Shown here in pieces: positions 8,245 through 17,157 of a DNA stretch of 41,011 bases (positions are counted from its first letter, which is position 1; each line of letters begins with the position of its first letter). Made by a program: the position numbers and the translations under genes. The DNA lies in the NCBI GenBank assembly GCA_038253135.1, contig JBBSHJ010000020.1, positions 1 to 41,011 on the forward strand, read 5' to 3'. The DNA comes from JBBSHJ01 sp038253135. GTDB taxonomy: Bacteria > Actinomycetota > Actinomycetes > Mycobacteriales > QHCD01. The notes below the pieces were generated by a model, which searched no databases, had not been told where the DNA came from, and was given only the letters and a program-made list of their open reading frames with translations.

Positions 8245-9657
8245 TCATCCGGCGAGGATGTCGGGCGGCGGCGCGTGGGCGCCCAGCGCGATCCGGAGCC
8301 GGCGCTCGGTGAAGCTGAGATCGGGGGCTACCGGCGGTGCGGTGGAATCGTAGGCGTGCCCGGTGGGCAGGGTGGTGCGAATCCGTTGCGGTCCGCGGCC
8401 GGGGGTCATCCCGTCATCGATGACCTCTGTCCGCCAGCCGGGATGGTCCTTGATGTAGTTGCATTGTTCGCACAGCCCTTGCCCGTTACCGACACTCGTG
8501 GGTCCGCCGTCACGGCGGGGAATCGCGTGGTCGACATGCCGGATCGGGGCATTGCAATAAGGGGTCCGGCAGAGCTGGTCTCGGGCCGCGATCAGGTCGC
8601 GGATCGCGCCATCGAAAACGCGCCGGCGGGAGTCCATCGCGACCAACTGCCCGCCACGGGTGGTGAAGAACCGCCGGATCCACGCCTGCCCCCGCGCTCG
8701 GCGAGCCCTGCCCACCCCGTGACCGCTTGTACCCTCGGTGCCGCTCGGGCAACCGGTCGCAAGGTCGCGGGCCAGATCGGCCGGGATCGGTCCGTAGCCG
8801 GCCATCGTCGCCGGCTCATCCCCACCGGTGAAGAGCGTCTCGGCGTCCATCGTCACGTTGACCTCGACCGGCACATCGCACGCGCGAGCCTGCCCCGTCA
8901 GTCGCTCGGTCATCGTGTCGGACATGATCTGCCCGTGCGAGCGAGGATCTCCGCCGACCCGCAGGCTCTTCGCGTGCCGGTCCAGTGCGGCGTAGGCCGC
9001 CACTCCTTGGGCAACGGGCAGCAATCCGGTCAGGTAGGTCATCGCATCCGGCGCCGGGCGGATCGTCACCCGTCGATCGCTCTCGGCCTTGGCCCGCCGC
9101 TTGACGAACGTCGCCGGGTCCGCGCGGTACGCCGCGCGGGCCACGGCGGCCTGCAGCTTGCGATCGCCGAGCCTCCCGATCTCGGCGGCGATCTCGGCGT
9201 CGACCCGTTTCCGTCGATCCGCATCCAGCGCCGACGTCTCCCGGACCACGATGGTGGCGCGCCACTCCGAGATCTCCCCTCGGCGCAGCGCCCGCATCGT
9301 CCGTGGCAGATCGTCGTTCAGCGCTCGCGCGAGTGATAGCCGTCGGGCCCCGGCCCAGGGCGAGACCCGGCAGGCGAACCCGATCAATGCGCCGGCTGCC
9401 TGACCTCGGCGACGTTCCGGGACGCCGGCCGCTTCATCACGCGCCCTCTCGCAATCGGCCAACGCCACAGCGGCCGCCACCTGCGCTCCGGCCACAGCTC
9501 CCTTGACCTGCTCCAAGAGGCCGAGCCGGTCAACCAGCTCCGCCGAATCCGCCGCGTCGCCGACGCCCGTGGCCCGCAGCCGAGACAGGAACTCCTGCAA
9601 CTCGGCCGTGCTCAGCCCGCCCTGTGTCGGCTCCTCGCCAACACCAGTATCCGTCAT
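8245..9657 (-). CDS. HNH endonuclease with DUF222 (13E12-repeat type)
   Basis: The N-terminal and central part (about residues 25-330) is the DUF222 domain found in many paralogous actinobacterial proteins. The C-terminus holds an HNH motif: CRTPYCNAPIRHVDH, then GNGQGLCEQCNYIKDHPGW, with the paired Cys zinc ligands and the DH catalytic pair intact. Length is 470 residues from the ATG at 9657; the frame stays open 99 bases further upstream. GGAGG lies 13 bases before this ATG, long for an RBS, while a TAGAAT -10-like hexamer lies 7 bases before it, so a leaderless transcript is possible. These proteins often mark mobile or recombination-prone DNA, but the physiological role is unknown. The gene appears intact. 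Confidence 0.9.
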   Translation of the reverse strand: MTDTGVGEEPTQGGLSTAELQEFLSRLRATGVGDAADSAELVDRLGLLEQVKGAVAGAQVAAAVALADCERARDEAAGVPERRRGQAAGALIGFACRVSPWAGARRLSLARALNDDLPRTMRALRRGEISEWRATIVVRETSALDADRRKRVDAEIAAEIGRLGDRKLQAAVARAAYRADPATFVKRRAKAESDRRVTIRPAPDAMTYLTGLLPVAQGVAAYAALDRHAKSLRVGGDPRSHGQIMSDTMTERLTGQARACDVPVEVNVTMDAETLFTGGDEPATMAGYGPIPADLARDLATGCPSGTEGTSGHGVGRARRARGQAWIRRFFTTRGGQLVAMDSRRRVFDGAIRDLIAARDQLCRTPYCNAPIRHVDHAIPRRDGGPTSVGNGQGLCEQCNYIKDHPGWRTEVIDDGMTPGRGPQRIRTTLPTGHAYDSTAPPVAPDLSFTERRLRIALGAHAPPPDILAG

Positions 9658-9928
9658 AGCTTCGATTCTACCTCCTACCACCGACGATGGAAATAGTGAG
9701 CCGCGGATTTCTCCGCTTTGTGCATGAGGCATTTCCGCAATTGACGCAGACGTCACACGGTTACACCGCTCCCGCCCGAACGTGTCGCTTCCTCAGCCGA
9801 CGCCTCAAGCCCATGATTGATCGGCGTCGGCACACACCACACGGCTGCGCGTCCAAGTTTCGCCCCGGGGGCGCATGCGGGCGGGTCCGAATTGTGGCGC
9901 CGCGCCCGGAGGCACATGCATCTATACG
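9658..9928. other. Non-coding stretch upstream of the HNH gene
   Basis: These 271 bases between the HNH start and the relic ORF are somewhat less GC-rich than their surroundings. They contain a short GCGGA/TCCGC inverted repeat (about 9703-9716) but no ORF with recognisable features. I see no gene, RNA or mobile-element end here. Confidence 0.5.
9665..9670 (-). promoter_or_regulatory. Candidate -10 element for the HNH gene (leaderless start)
   Basis: TAGAAT on the minus strand fits the actinobacterial TANNNT consensus. It ends 7 bases before the chosen ATG, which would put the transcription start on or next to the start codon. No clear -35 element is seen. Confidence 0.3.
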
Positions 9929-10525
9929 ATGGAAGTCATGATGCGTCAGGACCCGCGACGGCTGTGGCGTGTCCAGCTCGCGCTATAAGGCAAAGCCTTC
10001 GCGGACACCGGTCGGTTGGTGACGACACCATGTGATGATCCGGACGAATTGCATACGTGCTACGCGGTGCGCTACGCCGACGGCGGCGGTGAGCTGGCCT
10101 TCGCCGCGGACGCGCAGTTATGACTGCTCGACGAGACGCGGCGACTCGGCGTCGCCCGGATCGTCGAGGACCCCACCGCCGTGGCCGGTCGGCTCGCCGA
10201 GCACGGCTGGCCGATCGTCGTCGGCCATTTCCACACCAACTGCTTCGAGCCCGACTCCTCCGATCGTCCCGCGGGCACGATGTCGCACGACGGGCCGGAG
10301 GAATTCTCGATCGCGGTCGACGGCCGCCGGGTGGCCGGCGCGTCTTCCAGCCGGAGCGACGAAGCTGCGGCCGGTCCACGGCGGTGCTACCGGTGGGCGG
10401 CATCGGTTTGCCCCGATCTGCGCCTTCCGTAATCTCCCGGATTTTGCTCTCGACGTCGTCACGCCGCAGATGCTCGGCGGGGCGGCGATCGCAGCCGCTG
10501 CGCCGCGGCCCGACGATGTCGAGCG
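9929..10525 (+). pseudogene. Relic protein-coding gene with in-frame stops, family not recognised
   Basis: One plus-strand frame from the ATG at 9929 has coding-like composition but is cut by TAA at 9986 and TGA at 10121. Segments between and after the stops read like real protein: GRLVTTPCDDPDELHTCYAV, GELAFAADAQL, LGVARIVEDPTAVAGRLAEH and GWPIVVGHFHTNCFEPD. After about 10345 the coding-like signal moves to another frame (FRNLPDFALDVVTPQMLGG, then RPDDVERYR), implying at least one frameshift as well. I recognise no family. The 3' end touches the stop codon of the convergent helicase gene. It is probably a decayed gene of about 200 residues; chance open sequence in GC-rich DNA is the alternative. 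Confidence 0.45.
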
Positions 10526-13036
10526 CTACAGGCGATTGACGGCGGTGACACGCACCACCGCCTCACCCGCCTCGTCGCTGGCCGCAAGGTCGACGTTCGC
10601 GCTGATGCCCCAGTCGTGGTCTCCGGCCGGGTCGGCGAAGATCTGCCGCACCACCCAGCGGCCGGGACGCGTGTCGATGACGAGGTACGCCGGCCCGCGC
10701 GCGTCGGCGTCGGTCGCCAGCTCATCGTGCTCGGCATAATAGGCGGCCATCGCGCCCGTCCAGGCGGCCGCGTCCAAGCCGGCGGCGGCATCGAGTGTGC
10801 CCAGCTCGTCGTACCGCCGCCGGGCCGCCAGCTCCACGCGGCGGAACAGCGCGTTGCGGACCAGCACCCGGAATGCGCGGGCATTCGCCGTCACGGGCGG
10901 CGGTTTCTTGTCGACCGCAGCGATCTCCCGCTCCGGCTGGCCGGACGGATGCCGTAACCGCTCCCACTCGTCGAGCAGGCTGGAGTCGACCTGCCGGACC
11001 AGCTCGCCGAGCCATTCGATGAGGTCGCCCAGCTCTTCGGTCCGGGCCGACACGGGGACCGTCTGGCGCAGCGCGCGGTATCCGTCGGCGAGGTAGCGCA
11101 GGACAATGCCTTCGGTCCGGGCGAGCTGATAGAAAGAGACGTATTCGGTGAAGGTGAGCGCCCGCTCGGCGAGATCGCGAATCACCGATTTCGGCCGCAA
11201 TGGATGATCGCGTACCCACGGATGGCCGGTCGCGTAGACGTCGTATCCGTGGCCGAGCAATTCCGCCAGCGGTCGCGGGTAGGTGATGTCCTCCAGCCGT
11301 TCCATCCGCTCGTCGTACTCGATGCCGTCGGCCTTCATCTCGGCCACCGCCTCGGCGCGCGCCTTGCTGCGCTGCGCTGCGAGAACCGCACCCGGGTCCT
11401 CGAGGGTCGATTCGATCACCGAGACGACATCGAGGGTGTAGTCCGGCGCCTCGATATCAAGCAGATCGATCGCCGACAAGGCAAAGGGCGACAGCGGCTG
11501 ATTCAGTGCGAAGTCCGCTTGCAGGTCGACGGTCAGGCGGGCGGTTCGGCCGGCCGCATCGGGCTCCGGGAGGGGTACGACGACGCCCGAGGCGAGCAGC
11601 GATCGGTAGATCGCGATCGCCCGGCGGCCCTGGCCCAGCTGTCGATCCCGGGGCTCGTCGTTGCCGAAGATCAGAACGCGCATCGCGTCGAAGCAATCCC
11701 CCGGCCGCGCGATCACGTTGAGCAGCATCGTGTGGGTCACGGTGAAGCTCGACGTCATCGTTTCCGGCGGCGCCGACACCAGCCGTTCGAATGTCGGCTC
11801 GCCGTAACCGACCGTCCCCGGTGGTGGCTTCTTGCGCACCACCTTGCGGCGCTTCTTCGGGTCGTCGCCAGCCTTGACCAGAGCTTTCTCGTTGGCCACG
11901 ACATGCTCCGGTGCCTCGACGACGACGACCCCGTCCACGTCGTACCCGGCCCGTCCGGCTCGACCACCGATCTGGTGGAATTCGCGCGCCGTCAGCAGGC
12001 GCGGTGCGACGCCGTCGTACTTGCTCAACCCGGTCAGGAGCACGGTGCGGATCGGGACGTTGATACCGACGCCGAGCGTGTCGGTGCCACAGATGATCTT
12101 GAGCAGGCCGGCCCGAGCCAGCGTCTCGACCAGCCGGCGGTACTTGGGCAGCATCCCGGCGTGGTGCACGCCGATGCCGTGCCGGACCAGCCGCGACAGC
12201 GTCTTGCCGAATCCCGCGGCAAACCGGAAATCGCCGATCAGATCGGCGATCCGGTCCTTCTCCGTACGGCTGCACACGTTGATGCTCATCAATGACTGGG
12301 CCTGCTCGATCGCGGCCGCGCGGCTGAAATGCACGATATACACGGGAATCAGGCGTTCCTCGAGCAACCGGACCACGGTGTCGTGCAGCGTCGTCTTGAC
12401 GTATTCGTGGCGCAACGGCACCGGCCGCTCATCGGAAGCGACGACGGCTACGTCCCTGGCGGTACGCCGCTTCAGGTCGTACCGGAAGCGGGTGACGTCG
12501 CCAAGCGTCGCCGACATCAGCAGGAATTGCACGTGCGGTAATTCCAGCAGTGGCACCTGCCAGGCCCAGCCACGATCGGGATCGGCATAGAAATGGAACT
12601 CGTCCATGATGACCGTGGCGGCGTCGGTCTGCGCGCCGTCGCGCAGCGCGAGATGGGCCAGAATCTCGGCGGTGCAGCAGATGATCGGAGCCTCGGGATT
12701 GACACTCGCGTCCCCGGTCAGCATGCCCACTTGATCGGCACCGAAGATGTCGACGGCATCGAAGAACTTCTCCGAGGCCAGCGCCTTGATCGGAGCCGTG
12801 TAATAGCTCCGATCACCGCGGGCGAGCCCCGCGAACTGCGCTCCGGTCGCGACCAGGCTCTTTCCCGACCCGGTCGGGGTCGAGAGGATGACGTGCGAGC
12901 CCGACACGATCTCGATCAGCGCATCGGCCTGGGTTGGATAGAGCTCGAGTCCGCGCTCCCCCACCCACGCCACGAATGCGTCATACACGGCATCGGGTTC
13001 GGCGGTCGCGGGCAGCCGCGCGATGAGGCTAGTCAT
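10526..13036 (-). CDS. DExH-box (Ski2-like) helicase with C-terminal DUF3516
   Basis: The protein has 836 residues. Helicase motif I is STPTGSGKS (ending at residue 60), motif II is MDEFHF (D145-H148, a DExH box), motif III is LMSATLG, and the second RecA domain carries GIGVHHAGMLPKYRR, CGTDTLGVGINVP and HQIGGRAGRAG. The C-terminal 400 residues match the actinobacterial DUF3516 extension by position and length. Such proteins are predicted ATP-dependent RNA or DNA helicases; the exact substrate is not established here. The ATG at 13036 follows GAGGAGG with 8-base spacing, and that RBS lies inside the 13034-13128 repeat. GH4 lies 90 bases upstream on the same strand. Confidence 0.92.
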   Translation of the reverse strand: MTSLIARLPATAEPDAVYDAFVAWVGERGLELYPTQADALIEIVSGSHVILSTPTGSGKSLVATGAQFAGLARGDRSYYTAPIKALASEKFFDAVDIFGADQVGMLTGDASVNPEAPIICCTAEILAHLALRDGAQTDAATVIMDEFHFYADPDRGWAWQVPLLELPHVQFLLMSATLGDVTRFRYDLKRRTARDVAVVASDERPVPLRHEYVKTTLHDTVVRLLEERLIPVYIVHFSRAAAIEQAQSLMSINVCSRTEKDRIADLIGDFRFAAGFGKTLSRLVRHGIGVHHAGMLPKYRRLVETLARAGLLKIICGTDTLGVGINVPIRTVLLTGLSKYDGVAPRLLTAREFHQIGGRAGRAGYDVDGVVVVEAPEHVVANEKALVKAGDDPKKRRKVVRKKPPPGTVGYGEPTFERLVSAPPETMTSSFTVTHTMLLNVIARPGDCFDAMRVLIFGNDEPRDRQLGQGRRAIAIYRSLLASGVVVPLPEPDAAGRTARLTVDLQADFALNQPLSPFALSAIDLLDIEAPDYTLDVVSVIESTLEDPGAVLAAQRSKARAEAVAEMKADGIEYDERMERLEDITYPRPLAELLGHGYDVYATGHPWVRDHPLRPKSVIRDLAERALTFTEYVSFYQLARTEGIVLRYLADGYRALRQTVPVSARTEELGDLIEWLGELVRQVDSSLLDEWERLRHPSGQPEREIAAVDKKPPPVTANARAFRVLVRNALFRRVELAARRRYDELGTLDAAAGLDAAAWTGAMAAYYAEHDELATDADARGPAYLVIDTRPGRWVVRQIFADPAGDHDWGISANVDLAASDEAGEAVVRVTAVNRL

Positions 13037-13128
13037 GTGCGCGACCTCCTCGGTCGCTCCGCGCCTCGCTCGTCCCTCGCTCGGATGCTCGCTCCCTCGT
13101 CAATCGACGCCACCATCTGCGCGACCTC
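13034..13128. repeat. GAGCGA-rich intergenic repeat bounded by 15-base direct repeats
   Basis: CATGTGCGCGACCTC (13034-13048) recurs as CATCTGCGCGACCTC (13114-13128), 14 of 15 identical and 80 bases apart. Between them the minus strand is a purine-rich run of GAGCGA/GAGCGAG variants. The left copy supplies the start codon and RBS of the DUF3516 helicase; the right copy contains the GH4 stop codon. The structure looks like a partial tandem duplication or a dispersed intergenic repeat unit. Confidence 0.55.
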
Positions 13129-14485
13129 ATTTTGCGAGCAACGCGGCGAGCGCCGGGCTGGCCGCTTCATATCCGCAGAGCAGCCGCTCGGCGAGATCAA
13201 GCGATCCCACCAGCGGATGCTGGGCGAAACCGAGCAGTGCCTCGTCACGAGATCCCGTGGTCGCGGCCGCGATGACGTGCCGCTCGACCGCCTTGACCGA
13301 CGCCATCAGGCCGAGCTGGTGCTCGTCGGGCACGGGTGCCGAGAACGGGTGTACGCCGTTGCCGTCGACGAGGCACGGGACCTCCACGACCGCATCGGCC
13401 GGCAGCGCGGCGATGGTGCTGCCGTTGACGACGTTCAGGATCCCCCGGGTCGGCTCGTTGCGCCCGATCGCCGTCATGACCGACAGCGCGACGCCGGCGT
13501 ATCCCAGCTGCGCAGGATCGAGGACCCCGGTGGCTCGGTCATGGGCCGGCGTGCCCTGCGTCCCGCCGGTTGCCTCCGCCATGTACGACGCTTCCCGCGT
13601 GTCGGCGGCGGACTGCCAGATCAGCGCGGCGCGGTCGGGATCGGCGAGCGCGTCGGTGAAGAAGCCGGGTTGGGTTTCGGCCAGGAATTCACCGCGGGTC
13701 TGCCCCGCCGCCGCGATCGCCGCGACCGCCTCGTGGTTGCGGTAGTAGTAATAGAGGTACTCATTGGGGATGCAGCCGAGCCGGCGAAGCCACGGCGCGC
13801 CGAAGACCCTCGTCTCCTCGAGCAATCCGAGCCGCGCGTCGTCGGCGAGGAGCTGGGGCAGCACGTCCGCACCGCCGTGCAGCACGCGGCGCAGCCAGCC
13901 GAGGTGGTTGAGACCGACGTAGTCGAGTGCCACGTCGGTCTCGTCCAGCCCGAGCGCGGCGGCCACCCGGCGGCCCAGGCCGGACGGTGTGTCACAGATC
14001 CCCACCACGCGGTCCCCGAGCACGCCCCGCATCGCCTCCGTGACGATGCCGGCGGGGTTGGTGAAATTCACGACGTACGCCGTCGGCGCGAGGTCCGCGA
14101 CCGTCCTGGCGACCTCCAGCATCACCGGCACGGTGCGCAGCGCGTAGGCCAGGCCGCCAGGCCCGGTCGTTTCCTGACCGAGGACGCCGAGATCGAGCGC
14201 GACCCGCTCGTCGTGGACCCGCCCGGCCAACCCGCCCACCCGGATTGCGGAGAAGACGAAATCGCAGCCGGTCAGCCCCTCGCGCATCGACGTGGTGCTG
14301 GATACGGCCGGAGCCTCTGCCTCGCCCGTGAGCTGCCCGAGGACGAGCTCGATCGCGCGCAGCCGGTCGGGGTGCTCGTCGATCAGCACGACCTCATCGA
14401 CGCGGGCAGCGGCGGTGTCGTGCAGGAGCGCCCGCCAGATGAACGGCGTGCGGAAGCCGCCGCCGCCCAGGATCGCCAGCTTCAC
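13127..14485 (-). CDS. Glycoside hydrolase family 4 (6-phospho-alpha/beta-glucosidase type)
   Basis: The protein has 452 residues. GH4 enzymes use NAD+ and a divalent metal to cleave glycosides by transient oxidation at C3 of the sugar. Visible here are the NAD-binding LGGGGFRTP (residues 6-14), VVNFTNPAG (N140 onward), GICDTPSG with the metal-ligand Cys (C164) and GLNHLGW (N193, H194). Together these match the 6-phospho-glycosidase branch (CelF/LicH-like). The GTG start at 14485 has GGAGG about 10 bases upstream. No PTS genes are in the window, so the source of a phosphorylated substrate is unclear. It lies downstream of a LysR regulator gene on the same strand after 157 bases. Confidence 0.9.
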   Translation of the reverse strand: MKLAILGGGGFRTPFIWRALLHDTAAARVDEVVLIDEHPDRLRAIELVLGQLTGEAEAPAVSSTTSMREGLTGCDFVFSAIRVGGLAGRVHDERVALDLGVLGQETTGPGGLAYALRTVPVMLEVARTVADLAPTAYVVNFTNPAGIVTEAMRGVLGDRVVGICDTPSGLGRRVAAALGLDETDVALDYVGLNHLGWLRRVLHGGADVLPQLLADDARLGLLEETRVFGAPWLRRLGCIPNEYLYYYYRNHEAVAAIAAAGQTRGEFLAETQPGFFTDALADPDRAALIWQSAADTREASYMAEATGGTQGTPAHDRATGVLDPAQLGYAGVALSVMTAIGRNEPTRGILNVVNGSTIAALPADAVVEVPCLVDGNGVHPFSAPVPDEHQLGLMASVKAVERHVIAAATTGSRDEALLGFAQHPLVGSLDLAERLLCGYEAASPALAALLAK

Positions 14486-14642
14486 CGCTTCGCCGCCTCC
14501 GTGGCCATGCCCGTCAACGTATCAATGCCGGCTCACATCGGGATTTCCGCGACCTCTCCGTCGACGGCATCCCTGGTCGACAACCTCGGTCGCTGCGCGC
14601 CTCCTTGCTGGCGGCGGGCCCGCGTGGATCGCCCGACGGCGA

Positions 14643-15503
14643 TCAGCTCGACGACCGGCCGTCCGGCGCCTGACCCAGAATCGCGGACGACAGGGCGTCG
14701 ATCGGGCCCTTCGCGGCCCGTGGGTTCGCCAGCAGGGCCATGTCGAGATCGCCGAGTTCGGGCAACTCGAACCGCGCGGACAGCGCGACAAGATCAGGCG
14801 GGATCAGGCTCTGTCCCATCACGGCGATACCGATACCGGCGCGGACGGCAGCCAGTACGCCGTTGACCTCGCGCGTGTTGCAGGTGATTCGCCAGGTGCG
14901 GCCGGCGGCCTCAAGAGCCCCAATTGCGGCTGCCCGGCTCAGGCTCGGCGCTTGATAGACGATCAGCGGCACCGGCCCGTCCGGCTCGAGCCGGGTGTTT
15001 TCCAGGCCGACCCAGACCAGCCGATCGCGGCGCACCAGCCGGCCGGAATGCTCGCCGGCGGCCTGCTTGACGTAGACGAGATCGAGCTGACCCGACTGCA
15101 GGCGACGGATCAGCTGACCGCTCTGGGTCACCGTGAGCTCCAGATTGATCTGCGGGTAGAGCTCGCGGAAATTGCGAAGAACTCGCGGTAAATGCGTGAG
15201 CGCCAAGTCATCGGCGGCACCGAACCGGAGCCGGCCACGCATCGCCGTACCGGTGAAATAACTCGCGGCCTGGTCGTGCGCAGCCAGAATCGTGCGCGCG
15301 AATCCAGCCATCGCTTCGCCGTTGTCAGTCAGCGCAACCGCCCGTGTGTCACGGACCACAAGCTGGCGGCCGGCCACGTCTTCCAGCCGGCGGACGTGCT
15401 GGCTGACGGTCGGCTGGCTCAACCCGAGCGAGCGCGCCGCCTCGGTGAAGCTCAGGGTCCGCGCGACCGTCAGGAATGTCCGCAACAGGACGGGCTCGAA
15501 CAC
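14643..15503 (-). CDS. LysR-family transcriptional regulator
   Basis: The protein has 286 residues. The N-terminal winged helix-turn-helix is canonical: LLRTFLTVARTLSFTEAARSLGLSQPTVSQHVRRLE (positions 6-41), followed by the linker helix and a type-2 periplasmic-binding-like effector domain (RGRLRFGAADDLALTHLP onward). The GTG at 15503 follows GGAGG by 5 bases. The gene is divergent from an MFS exporter with 190 bases between them, the classic LysR arrangement in which it regulates the divergent gene and itself. An inverted repeat of LysR-box type lies in that gap. The effector is unknown; the exporter's substrate is the simplest guess. Confidence 0.92.
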   Translation of the reverse strand: MFEPVLLRTFLTVARTLSFTEAARSLGLSQPTVSQHVRRLEDVAGRQLVVRDTRAVALTDNGEAMAGFARTILAAHDQAASYFTGTAMRGRLRFGAADDLALTHLPRVLRNFRELYPQINLELTVTQSGQLIRRLQSGQLDLVYVKQAAGEHSGRLVRRDRLVWVGLENTRLEPDGPVPLIVYQAPSLSRAAAIGALEAAGRTWRITCNTREVNGVLAAVRAGIGIAVMGQSLIPPDLVALSARFELPELGDLDMALLANPRAAKGPIDALSSAILGQAPDGRSSS

Positions 15504-15563
15504 GGGCGCCTCCGCGATTTGACACAGACGAAAATGTTACCGGCATCACATGCGCACGCCGGG

Positions 15564-15582
15564 CTATTACGAATGCCAATAG
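15564..15582. promoter_or_regulatory. Candidate LysR operator
   Basis: CTATTACGAATGCCAATAG is an inverted repeat (CTATT, 9-base spacer, AATAG) containing the T-N11-A core expected for LysR-type regulators. It sits in the AT-richer centre of the LysR/MFS divergent region, 61 bases from the LysR start codon. A TATAAG on the minus strand and a TAGGAT (15626-15631) on the plus strand are possible -10 elements nearby. Confidence 0.5.
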
Positions 15583-15693
15583 TACTTATATCGGTCATGA
15601 GATACGAGAATGCATCGCCGGCGTATAGGATCGTTTCAATTCCCCACGACGCCCGAAGCACTTTGACCGCCGACACCTGAATCAGGGACACAC

Positions 15694-17058
15694 TTGCAAC
15701 CGGCGCTGGACGATACGTCCACCCTCACCGACCCGAGCCCTTCCGCCACCTCGACCGCACCGGCTGCCCCGGCGCCAACCGAAAAGCGCGACTGGCGCGA
15801 CTCCTTCGCGACGCTGAAGATCCGCAACTACCGGCTCTTCGTGCAGTCCCAGATCATCGCCAACACCGGCCTCTGGATGCAGCGCGTCGCCCAGGACTGG
15901 CTGGTGCTCCAACTCACCGGCAGTGTCGCCGCCGTCGGCATGACGGTCGCCCTGCAATTCACCCCGATGCTGGTCTTCGGCCTGCTGGGTGGCGTGATCG
16001 CTGACCGCTACCCCAAGCGCACGCTGCTGACGATCTCGCAGTCATCGGCCGGGGTGCTCGCCGGAATGCTGGCGCTGCTGACGCTGACCGGTGCGGTGCA
16101 CGCGTGGCACGTCTACCTGATCGCGATCATGCTCGGCTTCGTCACCGTGATCGACAACCCGGCCCGGCAGGTCTTCGTCAACGAAATGGTGGGCCCGGAG
16201 CACCTGCGCAACGCGATCAGCGTCAACTCGTCGATCTTTCAGCTCGGCGGACTGATCGGGCCGGCGATCTCCGGGATTCTCATCCACGCCGTCGGCGAGG
16301 GCTGGTCGTTCGCGATCAACGCCGTCGCTTGCGGGTACGTCGTCGTCACCCTGCTCCGGATGCGGACATCCGAGCTGCGGGTCTCGCCGACGGTGGCGCG
16401 CGGCAAGGGGCAGCTGCGCGAGGGCCTGCGCTACGCGGCATCGGAACCGGCGATTCGCTGGACCATCGTGCTGGTCGCCTTCGTCGCCGTGTTCGGGATG
16501 AACATGCCCGTGCTGCTGGCCGCATTTGCCAAGGACGTCTTCCACCTCGGTGCGGGCGGTTACGGCCTCTTCAACTCGCTGGTCGCGGCGGGCGCGCTGG
16601 TCGGGGCGCTCACCTCGACGCGGCGGGGCGGGATCCGGCTGCGGCTGCTCGCGGGCGCGGCCGCGGTCTTCGGAATCCTGCAGGCGACCGCATCGATCGC
16701 TCCCGTCATGCTGATCTACTGCATCACGCTGGTCTTCATCGGCGCCGCGACGCTGGTCTTCCTGACCGGGGCCAACACGCTGGTGCAGAGCACGGCCGGC
16801 ATCGAATTGCGCGGGCGGGTGATGTCGCTCTACGTCCTGGTACTGCTCGGTGGTCAGGCCATCGGAGCGGTCATCATGGGCCGGATCAGCGAGTCCTTCG
16901 GTCCGCGCGCCGCGATGGCGATCTCCGGCCTCACGCCCGCGATCGCCACCATTGGGATCGCGTTCATCCTCGCCCGCACCGCGCAGCTCAAGCTCGAGGT
17001 CGACCTGCACCGGCACGCCCCCGCGGGCCACCTGCGGGTCGTGCCGCGGGTGGCTTGA
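15694..17058 (+). CDS. MFS transporter, EntS-like exporter
   Basis: The protein has 454 residues. A Pro/Ala/Thr-rich cytosolic leader is followed by RNYRLFVQSQIIANTGLWMQ and about twelve hydrophobic segments. GGVIADRYPKRTLL is the MFS loop 2-3 motif (GxxxDRxxRR type), and DNPARQVFVNEMVG is characteristic of the EntS/MFS_3 exporter branch. The likely start is TTG at 15694 with AGGG 6 bases upstream. Siderophores and small drugs are typical cargo, but none can be named here. It is divergent from the LysR regulator, which probably controls it. Confidence 0.9.
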   Translation: MQPALDDTSTLTDPSPSATSTAPAAPAPTEKRDWRDSFATLKIRNYRLFVQSQIIANTGLWMQRVAQDWLVLQLTGSVAAVGMTVALQFTPMLVFGLLGGVIADRYPKRTLLTISQSSAGVLAGMLALLTLTGAVHAWHVYLIAIMLGFVTVIDNPARQVFVNEMVGPEHLRNAISVNSSIFQLGGLIGPAISGILIHAVGEGWSFAINAVACGYVVVTLLRMRTSELRVSPTVARGKGQLREGLRYAASEPAIRWTIVLVAFVAVFGMNMPVLLAAFAKDVFHLGAGGYGLFNSLVAAGALVGALTSTRRGGIRLRLLAGAAAVFGILQATASIAPVMLIYCITLVFIGAATLVFLTGANTLVQSTAGIELRGRVMSLYVLVLLGGQAIGAVIMGRISESFGPRAAMAISGLTPAIATIGIAFILARTAQLKLEVDLHRHAPAGHLRVVPRVA

Positions 17059-17140
17059 CCCGCGATCCCGTACCTGGCCAGGGGCTCGCCGATGGGCCAG
17101 GCGAGCGATATCGCGTTGTCCAGGCGGACCGGCCGATCGG

Positions 17141-17146
17141 TATCGT
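17141..17146 (+). promoter_or_regulatory. Candidate -10 element for hrpA
   Basis: TATCGT (TANNNT) lies 11 bases before the hrpA ATG, implying a leader of only a few bases. The same TATCGTTG octamer occurs just before recQ. No convincing -35 is visible; TTGTCC is 19 bases upstream. Confidence 0.25.
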
Positions 17147-17157
17147 TGACGCTCGCC

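Noticed and set aside
9703..9716. GCGGA/TCCGC hairpin considered as a terminator
   Set aside because: Short stem with no proper U-run, and no gene ends upstream of it in either direction.
13046..13105. GAGCGA-type run considered as a CRISPR array
   Set aside because: Units are short, irregular and contiguous, with no spacers and no cas genes.
12593..14866. A 757-residue plus-strand open frame
   Set aside because: Antisense to the DUF3516 helicase and GH4 genes, with no recognisable domain.
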